Origin: Actinomycetes bacterium
Lineage (GTDB): Bacteria; Actinomycetota; Actinomycetes; Mycobacteriales; Mycobacteriaceae
Direction of reading: 5' to 3'
Length of the DNA stretch: 64,000 nt
Assembly: GCA_023404955.1 (NCBI GenBank)
Contig: JAEXZY010000016.1
Coordinates: 62,001-126,000, forward strand
Positions 54,830-64,000 of the stretch are shown one piece after another (within the stretch, counting starts at the first letter, position 1; every line of letters begins with the position of its first letter). The notes under the pieces were generated by a model. The model searched no databases. It saw nothing but the letters and a program-made list of their open reading frames with translations, and was not told the origin of the DNA. Position numbers and translations under genes: made by a program.

Positions 54830-55840
54830 TCAGAGCGGCATCCTGCGGTTGATCAGCAGCGCACACAGAGCGGCCGCTGCGGCGAGCACGGTGCCCAGCC
54901 GAAGCCATCCGGCCGAGGCGTCACCGCGGACGGTCTCGTAGCCGATCTGCTCCTGCAGCGTGGTGTAGACCCGGTTCAGTTCGTCGAGGTTGGAGGCGGT
55001 GTAGGCGTCCCCACCGGAGAGCGCGGCGATCTTCTTGAGCATCTCGTCGTCAACGGGGACGTCGACCCGCTCGCCGTTGACCTCGACGGAGCCGGCGGGG
55101 GTGCCGAACGCGATCGTCGAGATCGGCACGCCCTGGTCGTTGGCGGCGCGGGCGGCGGTGTAGGCGCCTTTCGGGTTGTCCGGGTTCGCCGGCACGGTCT
55201 CTTTGCCGTCGGAGAACAGCACGATGTGGGCCGGTGGCGGCGCATCGCCACCGCCGATCACCGCGCCGACGGTGTTGATGGCGGTCAGCGACGTGAGGAT
55301 GGCCTCCCCCGTCGCGGTCCGGTCGGCGACCTGCAGGCTGTCGATCGCCCGCTTGCTGGCGTCGCGATTGGTGGTCGGCGAGACCAGCACCGTCGCGGTG
55401 CCCGCGTAGGAGATGACGCCGAGGTTGATTCCGGGGGTGAGCTCGTCGACGAACTTCTTCGACGCCGCCTGCGCGGCAGCCAGCCGGGTGGGTTCGACGT
55501 CGTTGGCCATCATCGACTGCGACACGTCGATGACCAGCATCACCACTGCCCGGTTGCGCGGTATCCGTTCATCCTGCGTGGGGCCCGCCAGCGCGATCGC
55601 GAACACCAGCAGCGCGGCTGCCATCAGGGCGGGCGCCACGTGCCTGCTGCGGCCGAGGCGACGCGGGGACACGCTGTCGAGCAGGTCGGTGTTCGCGAAC
55701 CGCTGCAGCCGCTTGCGTGCCGAGATCTGCAGCATCACGTACAGCGCGGCCAGCCCCAGGGCGATGATCAGGAACAGCGCCAACCACCACAGATGCTGGA
55801 AACCGGTCAGCGAAAGCGGACCCAGGAGGGGAAGCGTCAT
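54830..55840 (-). CDS. VWA-domain membrane protein, distal copy (Rv1481 type)
   Basis: 336 residues. N-terminal helices (about 17-36 and 67-84), a von Willebrand A domain (about 95-290) with the MIDAS DxSxS in DVSQSM and the FSDGKE block, and a C-terminal helix (about 313-330, LGTVLAAAAALCALLI). BatA-like. It starts MTLPLLGPLSLTG, almost identical to the upstream copy, and overlaps its stop by four bases (ATGA), pointing to tandem duplication. Confidence 0.9.
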   Translation of the reverse strand: MTLPLLGPLSLTGFQHLWWLALFLIIALGLAALYVMLQISARKRLQRFANTDLLDSVSPRRLGRSRHVAPALMAAALLVFAIALAGPTQDERIPRNRAVVMLVIDVSQSMMANDVEPTRLAAAQAASKKFVDELTPGINLGVISYAGTATVLVSPTTNRDASKRAIDSLQVADRTATGEAILTSLTAINTVGAVIGGGDAPPPAHIVLFSDGKETVPANPDNPKGAYTAARAANDQGVPISTIAFGTPAGSVEVNGERVDVPVDDEMLKKIAALSGGDAYTASNLDELNRVYTTLQEQIGYETVRGDASAGWLRLGTVLAAAAALCALLINRRMPL

Positions 55841-56844
55841 CCTGGCAGCCTCCGATTCAGCAGCAGCGCCGCCAGCGCAGCACCGGCGAGGATCAGCGCC
55901 CCGATCCGCAGCCAACCGATGCTGGCGTCACCTTTGACGGTCTCGTAGCCGATCTGTTCCTGCAGGTTGGTGAACACGCCTTTGAGCTGTTCCAGCGTGG
56001 ACGCGGTGTACGAGTCACCGCCGGACAGCTCCCCGATCTTGGCCAGCATCTCGTCGTCGACCGGCACGGGCTGGCGTTGATCGTTGATCTCGACGTAGCC
56101 GTACGGCGTGCCGAATGACACCGTCGAGATCGGCACCCCCTGGTCCTTGGCGGTGCGGGCGGCGGTGTAGGCACCCTTGGGCGCATCGGGGTTGGACGGC
56201 ACGGTCTCCTTGCCGTCCGACATCAGCACGATCCGTGCCGGCGGCGGGCCGTCGCCGCCGCCGAGCACCGCGCCGACGGTCGCGATGGCCTGCAACGCGG
56301 TGAAGATGCCCTCGCCGGTGGCCGTGCGATCGGCGAGCTGGAGACGATCGATCGCGCTCTTGGCGGCCTCCCGGTTGACGCTCGGCGACACCAGGACCGT
56401 CGCCGTACCGGCATAGGCGATCAAGCCGAGATTGATGCCGGGGGTGAGCTGATCGGCGAACTGCTTGGCGGCCTCCTGGGCGGCGAGGAGACGACTGGGT
56501 GCCACGTCGGTGGCGCGCATCGATTGCGAGACGTCGATCACCAGCATCACCACCGCGCGGTTGCGGGGAATCCGGACGTCGTGCGTCGGTGCGGCCATCG
56601 CGGTGGTGAACGACACCAGCGCGAGCACCAGCAGGATCGCGGGCAGATGCCGCCACCGCCGCGGCTTGGCCGGTGCCACCGCCTCGAGCAGTTCCATGTT
56701 CGCGAACCGCAGCATCCGCCGCTGCCGACGACGTTGCACGACGAAGTAGAACGCGACGAGAGCGACGACCGCGATCAAGAACAGGAAGAACCACGGGTGC
56801 TTGAAACCCGACAGCGAGATCGGGCCGAGCAGGGGCAGAGTCAT
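55837..56844 (-). CDS. VWA-domain membrane protein, proximal copy (Rv1481 type)
   Basis: 335 residues, same plan as its neighbour: helices about 15-35 and 62-82, VWA domain with MIDAS DVSQSM, and a C-terminal helix (IGALILAGAALAALLL). Read side by side, the two share long identical blocks (RNRAVVMLVIDVSQSM, TPGINLG, LQADRTATGE-like) with clear differences between. 34 bases follow the DUF58 gene. With MoxR and DUF58 it forms the MoxR-VWA module expected to act on the envelope. Confidence 0.9.
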   Translation of the reverse strand: MTLPLLGPISLSGFKHPWFFLFLIAVVALVAFYFVVQRRRQRRMLRFANMELLEAVAPAKPRRWRHLPAILLVLALVSFTTAMAAPTHDVRIPRNRAVVMLVIDVSQSMRATDVAPSRLLAAQEAAKQFADQLTPGINLGLIAYAGTATVLVSPSVNREAAKSAIDRLQLADRTATGEGIFTALQAIATVGAVLGGGDGPPPARIVLMSDGKETVPSNPDAPKGAYTAARTAKDQGVPISTVSFGTPYGYVEINDQRQPVPVDDEMLAKIGELSGGDSYTASTLEQLKGVFTNLQEQIGYETVKGDASIGWLRIGALILAGAALAALLLNRRLPG

Positions 56845-56878
56845 ACGAGGCGGATCTTTCGGTCGTCTCGGCTCGGGT

Positions 56879-57856
56879 TCACCGCGCCGCGAGCGCGCCG
56901 CGGCGCCGGCTCGCGACGAACCGCACCACGTCGGCGATCCAGTCGCGGTCGGTCCGCAAGCTCAGCAGCGGCGCGTCGCACCGCCGCAGCGTGCGGGCCA
57001 CGTCGGCGCGGTGGGCCGCGGCGGCCCTCTCGAAGTCGGCGCGGAGCTGCTCGTCGATGGTGAATTCGCGGGTCCGGCCCGTCTCGGCGTCCTGGAGGAT
57101 CACGTCCCCGACGGGTGGGAGCTCGACGTCGCGCGGGTCGAGGACCTCGATGCCGAGCACCTCGTGGCGCCCGGCGATGGCCCGCAGCGGCCGCATCCAG
57201 TTGATCGGTCCGAGGAAGTCGCTGATGATCACGGCCATGCCGCGGCGGCGCTCGGGGCGGCGCAGCGCGTCGATGGCCGCGGCGAGGTCACCCCGCACCC
57301 CGACCGGCGCGCGAGGCGTGGTCGCAATGGTCCGCAGCAGCTCCTGCTCGTGCATGCGGCCGGACAGCGCCGGCACCCGGCGAACGGTGTCACCGTTGCT
57401 GATGACCGCGCCGAGCCGGTTGCCGCCACCGCTGTTGAGGAACGCGACCGCCGCGGCCGCGGCGACCGCCAGATCACGCTTCTCGCACCCGCTGGTGCCG
57501 AAATCCAGGCTGGCGGACACGTCGACGACCAGCCAGGTCTCCAGCTCACGATCGGCGATCATCTGACGCACGTGCGGCTGGGTGGTTCGAGCGGTCACCG
57601 ACCAGTCCATCCGGCGCACGTCGTCGCCGGGCTGATAGATCCGCGACTCCCCCGGCTCGGAACCGGGGCCGGGCAACAGACCCAGATGGTCCCCGTGCAG
57701 CACGCCGTCGAGCTTGCGCCGCACGGTGAGTTCGAGCTTGCGCAGTGCGGCCGTCAGCGCGGGATCGCGGATCTCTCCGCGCTGCAGCGACGGCAGATCG
57801 ACGGTGCGGCCCGGGCCGGGATGGCCGGAGGGCCGAGAAGACGGAGTGGAAGCCAC
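56879..57856 (-). CDS. DUF58 protein (Rv1480 type)
   Basis: 325 residues from GTG (MASTPSSRPSG). The DUF58 signature is visible: GRRSG-like region replaced by SRIYQPGDDVRRMDWSVTART (in part), then ETWLVVDVSASLDFG, where DVSAS is a MIDAS-like motif, and RGMAVIISDFLGP. These VWA-related proteins couple to MoxR ATPases. Four bases separate it from the moxR1 stop. Confidence 0.9.
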   Translation of the reverse strand: MASTPSSRPSGHPGPGRTVDLPSLQRGEIRDPALTAALRKLELTVRRKLDGVLHGDHLGLLPGPGSEPGESRIYQPGDDVRRMDWSVTARTTQPHVRQMIADRELETWLVVDVSASLDFGTSGCEKRDLAVAAAAAVAFLNSGGGNRLGAVISNGDTVRRVPALSGRMHEQELLRTIATTPRAPVGVRGDLAAAIDALRRPERRRGMAVIISDFLGPINWMRPLRAIAGRHEVLGIEVLDPRDVELPPVGDVILQDAETGRTREFTIDEQLRADFERAAAAHRADVARTLRRCDAPLLSLRTDRDWIADVVRFVASRRRGALAAR

Positions 57857-57860
57857 CAGG

Positions 57861-59018
57861 TCAGCGGCCGTTCGCCGCGGCCGCCGCGGCCGGAACCACC
57901 GGCCCCACCGCATGCCCCTGCTGAGGGATGGCGTTGACCTGCGGCAGCGCCACCGTCTGCAGGATGCGGTTGACCACGGTCTCGGCCGAGATCTCGTCGG
58001 CGAGCGCGTCATAGGTGAGCACGAGGCGGTGCCGCAGCACATCGGGGATCACCTCGACGACGTCCTGCGGGATCACGTAGTCGCGACCGCGGACCAGCGC
58101 CAGCGCCCGCGAGGCCGCGATGATGCCCAGCGATGCGCGCGGGGAGGCGCCGTAGGCGATCCACGCCTTGGCGTCGGGCATCCCGAACTTCTCCGGCTCG
58201 CGCGTTGCGGTGACGATGCGGACGACGTAGTCGACGAGCGCGTGGTGGACGAAGTTGTTGGCCGCGACGTCCTGCAGACGGAGCAGGTCGCCGGTGTTGA
58301 GGATCGTCTTGGGCTCCGGGGGCTTGACGCCCATCCGGTAGATGATCTCGCGCTCCTCCTCGGGGGAGGGGTAGTCGACGTTCAGCTTGAACAGGAACCG
58401 GTCGCGCTGCGCTTCCGGCAGCTGGTACACGCCCTCCTGCTCGATCGGGTTCTGGGTCGCCATGACCAGGAAGGGGCTGGGCAGCGGGAACGTCTTGCCG
58501 CCGATGGAGATCTTGCGCTCGGCCATGATCTCGAGCAGCGCGGACTGCACCTTCGCGGGTGCGCGGTTGATCTCGTCGGCGAGCAGGAAGTTGACCACGA
58601 CCGGGCCGAGCTCGATGTCGAACTCCTCTTTGCCCGCGCGGTAGATGCGGGTACCGACGATGTCGGTGGGCACCAGGTCGGGGGTGAACTGGATGCGCGC
58701 GAACGTACCGCCGACGACCTTGGCGAACGTCTCGACCGCGAGGGTCTTGGCCACACCCGGCACACCTTCGAGGAGCACGTGTCCCTTGGCCAACAGGCCG
58801 ACGAGCATGCGCTCGACGAGCTGGTCCTGCCCGACGATGATGCGCTTGACCTCGAAGATCGCCCGTTCCAGCGTGTGCACTTCGCCCTGCAGGCCACCGT
58901 TGGACTGCGCGGGTGCCGACGGGGCGGGAGCGGCGTGCGCGCCCGCGGAGTAGCCGGGGCCGGGGGCTTGTCCGGGGAATCCTCCAGAGCCCTGCGGCGG
59001 CCCACTCGGTGAGGTCAT
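57861..59018 (-). CDS. moxR1: MoxR-family AAA+ ATPase
   Basis: 385 residues. N-terminal Pro/Gly/Ala-rich segment (about 1-45), then AAA+: Walker A GVPGVAKT, Walker B LLADEINRA, sensor ATQNPIEQEG and RDRFLFK. ATG 59018 (MTSPSG) is chosen since GGAAGG lies seven bases upstream; ATG 59024 is too close to it. MoxR proteins act as chaperones with VWA/DUF58 partners, which follow here. Confidence 0.93.
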   Translation of the reverse strand: MTSPSGPPQGSGGFPGQAPGPGYSAGAHAAPAPSAPAQSNGGLQGEVHTLERAIFEVKRIIVGQDQLVERMLVGLLAKGHVLLEGVPGVAKTLAVETFAKVVGGTFARIQFTPDLVPTDIVGTRIYRAGKEEFDIELGPVVVNFLLADEINRAPAKVQSALLEIMAERKISIGGKTFPLPSPFLVMATQNPIEQEGVYQLPEAQRDRFLFKLNVDYPSPEEEREIIYRMGVKPPEPKTILNTGDLLRLQDVAANNFVHHALVDYVVRIVTATREPEKFGMPDAKAWIAYGASPRASLGIIAASRALALVRGRDYVIPQDVVEVIPDVLRHRLVLTYDALADEISAETVVNRILQTVALPQVNAIPQQGHAVGPVVPAAAAAANGR

Positions 59019-59151
59019 CAACATTCCTTCCACATGCGCACTACCTGCTGGTCTGTGCGGCGCGCGCAATACTTTTCGCGCGACACCCGCCGTCAACTAT
59101 TCCAGGCGGGTGTGAATCCGTCGACGCCGCCCGAATTAACTCAGCCGCTAC
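59019..59151. promoter_or_regulatory. ripB-moxR1 intergenic region
   Basis: 133 bases on the same strand between ripB and moxR1. An inverted repeat GCGCGC ... GCGCG surrounds an AT-rich core (AATACTTTT, 59068-59076), which could be an operator or hold a -10 (AGTATT on the minus strand) for separate moxR1 transcription. No terminator with a T-run is seen. Confidence 0.35.
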
Positions 59152-59844
59152 TCAGGATTCGATGATGCGTGCCGCGTACGGCTGCAGACCTGATGTGCGC
59201 ACCGGGCTGACGGTGACCTTGCCGGCGCTGCCCGACGCTTCGAGCATCCGGCCTCCGCCGAGGTACATGGCGACGTGCTGGCTCCCGCCGGGTCCCCAGA
59301 ACAGCAGGTCCCCGCGTTTGGCTTGGGCGACGGGCACTTTGCGGCCGGTGTCGTACTGGTCACCGGAGTACTTCGGGATGAGCACGCCGACCCCGGCGTA
59401 GGAGAACTGGGTGAGCCCGGAGCAGTCGAACCCGACGGTGTTCGCACCGGACTCGATGCCGCGGCTGGGGCCGTTGGGTTTGCCGCCGCCCCAGGAGTAG
59501 GGCACGCCCATCTGGCTGCCGCCCCGGCGGATCACGTATTCGATGGCGGCAGGCCCGCGCACCAGCCCCGGGGCGACGCCCGTCGGGTCGGCCGGGGCCA
59601 GTCCGATGCTCTGCAGGAACTTGTGCCCGAGGTCCATCGTGATCTGGGTGGCCTGTGCCGTCGCGGCCAGCGAGGCGTTGGCGATGGCCAGCGGATCACC
59701 GGGGGCTCCCGCGCTGAGGATCTTGGGCAGCGTCGGGTCCCACTGACCTGCTTCGGGTTGCGCACCGGCGGGCGCGGCGGCGCCGAAGAGCACCGCGACC
59801 GCGACCGTCAGCGAGAGGAGAAGGCGACGCAGGGCGATCACCAC
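59152..59844 (-). CDS. ripB: NlpC/P60 peptidoglycan endopeptidase RipB
   Basis: 230 residues. Signal peptide (about 1-28, ends PAGAQ), a short linker and an NlpC/P60 domain (about 110-230). The catalytic Cys is about C141 in VGFDCSGLTQF, with His in GGSQHVAMYLGGG. It cleaves D-Glu-mDAP bonds outside the cell, like RipA, but lacks the coiled-coil domain, so it may not be autoinhibited in the same way. GTG GTG start, overlapping the ripA stop; either GTG is possible. Confidence 0.92.
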   Translation of the reverse strand: MVIALRRLLLSLTVAVAVLFGAAAPAGAQPEAGQWDPTLPKILSAGAPGDPLAIANASLAATAQATQITMDLGHKFLQSIGLAPADPTGVAPGLVRGPAAIEYVIRRGGSQMGVPYSWGGGKPNGPSRGIESGANTVGFDCSGLTQFSYAGVGVLIPKYSGDQYDTGRKVPVAQAKRGDLLFWGPGGSQHVAMYLGGGRMLEASGSAGKVTVSPVRTSGLQPYAARIIES

Positions 59845-61262
59845 TCGATCATTCGGGTCACGTAGGGCGTCATGCCGCTGGTCCGCACCGGCGAGATCTT
59901 CACGACCGAACCGGTGTAGGGCGCCTCCAGCATCTGACCGTCGCCGAGGTACATCGCGACGTGCTGGCTGGCGTTGGGACCGTAGAAGATCATGTCGCCG
60001 CGGCGCATCTGTGACGACGGGACTTTGCGGCCGGCGTTGTACTGCGATCCCGTGTAGTGGTCGAGCTTGATGCCGACACCGGCGAACATGTACAGCATCA
60101 GGCCCGAGCAGTCGAAGCCGACCGTGCCCGCACCGGAGTCGATGCCGCGGCTGGGGCCCGAGGCGTTACCGCCACCCCAGGAGTACGGCACGCCCATCTG
60201 CGCCATGCCGCGCTTGATCACGTACTCGGTGGCCTGCCGGCCGTACACCACCGGGATCGCGCCGTTGGTGATGCCGGTCGGCGTGGGCAGCAGTCCGATG
60301 CTCTGCAGGAACTTGCGGCCCAAATCTTGGGTCACCTGCAGTGAGGTGGTGATGATCTTCAGGACGGCGTTGATGATCTGCACCGGATCGCCGCTGACGA
60401 AGGCGCTCGGGATCTGGGGCAGCGTCATGTCCCAGGCGGTGTTGCGGTTGCCGGTGCTGGGGTCCGCGTCCCAGTCGGGATTGATGCCCGCGGGTGCGGG
60501 CTTGGCGCCCGGCCCGGCCGGCGCGGCGGCGCCACCGGAGCGTCCCGCCGGCTGTCCGGCGGACTGCCCGCTGGGAGCGGAAAGAGCCTGCGCAGCTTGC
60601 AGTTTCGTCTGCGCTTCGGCGCGTTCGGCGGTGAGGCGATCGAGGTCGGCCTGCTGGGACTTGAACGTCTGCTGGGCGTTGGTCAGCGCGTCGACGGCGC
60701 TCTGCTGGCTGGTCTCGGCGGCCTTGACCGCGTCGTCGGCCTGCTGCTTGGCCAGCCGGGCGGCGGACTCGCGGTTCACCTGTTCGGTGCGGGCGCGGGC
60801 GAGATCGGACATCACCTTCTGGGTGGACAGCGAGAGGGCTTGGCCCGTGGCCGCGGTGTCGAGGATGTCGATCGGATCCTTGGCCGACAGATACGAACTC
60901 GACGGGCCGTGCACGTACATCGCCGACGCGAACTGATCGAACCTGTTCTGCGCGGCGGCGATCGCCGCATCGGCATCCTTGACGCTGCGCGCGCTGACGT
61001 CGACGTCCTGCTGTGCGGTCACGGCCTTCTCGCGGGCGTGCTGTACGTCGAGGATCGCCTTGTTGACGCTCTCCTGCTGACTCTGGATGGCCGCACCGAG
61101 ATCCTGCAGCTTCTGGTTGACGTTGGCGACCTCGGTCACCAGGTCAGCAAGGCTGTCGCCGGGCTTCGCGTGGGCCAGCTGCGGTGTCGTGAGCACCATG
61201 CCGAACGCGAGCGATACGGCGCACAACCGGGTGGCGGGCGCGCCGCCAAGGGGGCGTCTCAT
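59838..61262 (-). CDS. ripA: Septal peptidoglycan endopeptidase RipA
   Basis: 474 residues. Signal peptide (about 1-32), a long Ala/Gln-rich coiled coil (about 35-235) that in M. tuberculosis blocks the active site until processed, a Pro/Gly/Ala linker (about 240-270), and a C-terminal NlpC/P60 domain with Cys385 in VGFDCSGLMLY and His434 in SQHVAMYLG. It splits peptidoglycan during daughter-cell separation. ATG with AGGAG ten bases upstream. A long AT-rich upstream region suggests active control. Confidence 0.95.
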   Translation of the reverse strand: MRRPLGGAPATRLCAVSLAFGMVLTTPQLAHAKPGDSLADLVTEVANVNQKLQDLGAAIQSQQESVNKAILDVQHAREKAVTAQQDVDVSARSVKDADAAIAAAQNRFDQFASAMYVHGPSSSYLSAKDPIDILDTAATGQALSLSTQKVMSDLARARTEQVNRESAARLAKQQADDAVKAAETSQQSAVDALTNAQQTFKSQQADLDRLTAERAEAQTKLQAAQALSAPSGQSAGQPAGRSGGAAAPAGPGAKPAPAGINPDWDADPSTGNRNTAWDMTLPQIPSAFVSGDPVQIINAVLKIITTSLQVTQDLGRKFLQSIGLLPTPTGITNGAIPVVYGRQATEYVIKRGMAQMGVPYSWGGGNASGPSRGIDSGAGTVGFDCSGLMLYMFAGVGIKLDHYTGSQYNAGRKVPSSQMRRGDMIFYGPNASQHVAMYLGDGQMLEAPYTGSVVKISPVRTSGMTPYVTRMIEW

Positions 61263-61446
61263 TCGACTCAGGTCTCCTCAGGCTTCGCGCAGAAGTCACA
61301 TCAAGCACAACTGCAACTACAGGCACCGATTGCACCGTACGTCACATCTGACGCTAAAGAAACTTTAGTCACGAATTACAACAATGTAATTGCAATTGCC
61401 GTTATCAAACGGTGATGTTTGTATTCGCGCGGCGCGCGGCAATTAC
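61263..61446 (-). promoter_or_regulatory. AT-rich ripA upstream region with repeats
   Basis: 184 bases, much more AT-rich than its surroundings, chiefly 61350-61450. It holds GTCAC at 61295, 61341 and 61368 (the first two extend to GTCACATC), a perfect TAAAG-AAA-CTTTA inverted repeat (61355-61367) and a GCAATTGC palindrome. ripA is known to be under MtrA and Crp-type control in mycobacteria; the GTCAC repeats are candidate MtrA sites by inference. Confidence 0.55.
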
Positions 61447-61986
61447 TTAATCGGCGCTGGTGAAGGCTGCGCTGGAGTCGGTCGACCGTTTGCTCCATTT
61501 CTGCAGCGCGTGCGTCGCGACGGCGCCGATCAGCACCAGAAAAACAAGCGCAATCGTGAATGCGGTCCAGGGAAAGTGCGGGGTGGTCAACTCCCCCACG
61601 AAATTCTTCGTCGACTGGACCGGATCCCCGGTTCGCGCGATGTCTTGGCCCGCCTCCAGCGTGGTGCGGTCGAAGCTGGTGCTGTAGGTGCCGGCGAACG
61701 ACGGACTGAGCGCGAGCACCGTGGAACCCGGGTTGGCTGCACCGACCTCGGTCGCGATGTCGCGCAACGGAGTGTCGATCGGCGGGTTCTCGGCGATCAC
61801 CACGACCTTGAGGTCGATCCCCTGCTGCTGGGCCTGGGCGACGATGTCGCGCAACGCGGGCACCTCGGCCTGATCGGCGGGCGGCACGCTGATGCCGTCG
61901 TCCTTGACGTCGGCCTGTACGCGGTCCATGTCGATCGACGGCGGGATGTACGCCGGCAGGAACGGGATCACCTGCGGTCCGGTCAC
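61447..61986 (-). CDS. Rv1476-family membrane protein
   Basis: 179 residues from GTG 61986 (MTGPQVIPFLPAYIPPS). A soluble thiored-like domain of about 130 residues (DLKVVVIAENPPIDTPLRDIAT in part) precedes one C-terminal membrane helix (about 142-163, WTAFTIALVFLVLIGAVAT) and a short basic tail. TACGGT (61998-61993) is six bases upstream, so leaderless. It lies upstream of ripA on the same strand. Function unknown. Confidence 0.85.
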   Translation of the reverse strand: MTGPQVIPFLPAYIPPSIDMDRVQADVKDDGISVPPADQAEVPALRDIVAQAQQQGIDLKVVVIAENPPIDTPLRDIATEVGAANPGSTVLALSPSFAGTYSTSFDRTTLEAGQDIARTGDPVQSTKNFVGELTTPHFPWTAFTIALVFLVLIGAVATHALQKWSKRSTDSSAAFTSAD

Positions 61987-62069
61987 AGGAGCACCGTAGC
62001 CGACCTCAGGGACAGGACTGAGGGTGGCGTGCCGCGGCCCGGGCGACAAGACTGGGCAGCACCCTGGGG

Positions 62070-62099
62070 TTACATACAGGACAAGCGTACTGTTAGGGT
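62070..62099 (+). promoter_or_regulatory. acn promoter with an AcnR-like operator
   Basis: -35 TTACAT (62070-62075), 18-base spacer, -10 TAGGGT (62094-62099). In the spacer, CAGGACAAGCGTACTG (62077-62092) fits the pattern CAGnACnnnCGTACTG that I recall for AcnR, the TetR-type aconitase repressor of corynebacteria. GGGTTACA also occurs twice as a direct repeat (62067-62074 and 62096-62103). Confidence 0.7.
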
Positions 62100-62153
62100 T
62101 ACAAGCGCCGACGACACAGCCCGTCGCGGCGATGATTCAAGCCGGGAGTTGAT

Positions 62154-64000
<1,847 letters not shown>

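Overview
The window is high-GC chromosome from a Mycobacterium, most likely a fast-growing, environmental-type Mycolicibacterium. The evidence is near-collinearity, in reverse orientation, with the M. tuberculosis interval running roughly from Rv1596 (nadC) to Rv1475c (acn): nadABC, bioBFDA, treXYZ, ilvA, dnaE1, lspA, ansA, dinB, ileS, lipL, meaB-mutBA, SPFH/NfeD, hemH-inhA-fabG1, moxR1, ripB-ripA, Rv1476 and acn. All named homologies come from reading the proteins; no database search was run.

Layout. 1-8 kb: a LysE-like 3' end, the nadABC NAD-synthesis operon with its divergent regulator nrtR, a secreted-lipase-family gene, and bioB-bsaP-DUF2567. 8-13 kb: the biotin regulator bioQ, a hypothetical membrane protein, a 2'-5' RNA ligase-like protein, bioD, bioF and bioA. 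13-21.5 kb: an acyltransferase-3/SGNH protein translationally coupled to treX-treY-treZ, which makes trehalose from glycogen. 21.4-27.4 kb: ilvA and an accessory block (HD hydrolase, quinone-reductase-like MDR, cupin, GlxA-type AraC regulator, small membrane protein, MFS). 27.4-36.6 kb: dnaE1, a TetR regulator, rarD-rluD-lspA, ansA, dinB and an S4-domain protein. 36.6-42 kb: ileS with a T-box leader, then a divergent accessory module (condensation-like protein, HTH regulator and membrane protein, with an operator array). 42-51 kb: lipL, meaB-mutB-mutA, a TVP38 protein and nfeD-SPFH-doxX. 51-59 kb: a conserved hypothetical, hemH-inhA-fabG1, two tandem VWA proteins, a DUF58 protein and moxR1. 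59-64 kb: ripB, ripA, the Rv1476 homologue and a truncated acn.

The operons are tightly packed. ATGA, GTGA or TGATG overlaps join most members, and many promoters place a TAnnnT -10 element about 7 bases before the start codon, which implies leaderless mRNAs. Several regulators have recognisable sites: NrtR at nadA, BioQ at bioB and bioF, an isoleucine T-box at ileS, an AcnR-like site at acn, and an unassigned operator array at 40608-40633. The most unusual items are that array and the module around it, a poly-C tract in ansA that looks like a sequence artefact, a 20-bp palindrome before the lipase gene, and a BioQ operator embedded in the bioA stop codon. I see no rRNA, tRNA, CRISPR array, insertion sequence or prophage, and no gene-free stretch longer than 300 bases.
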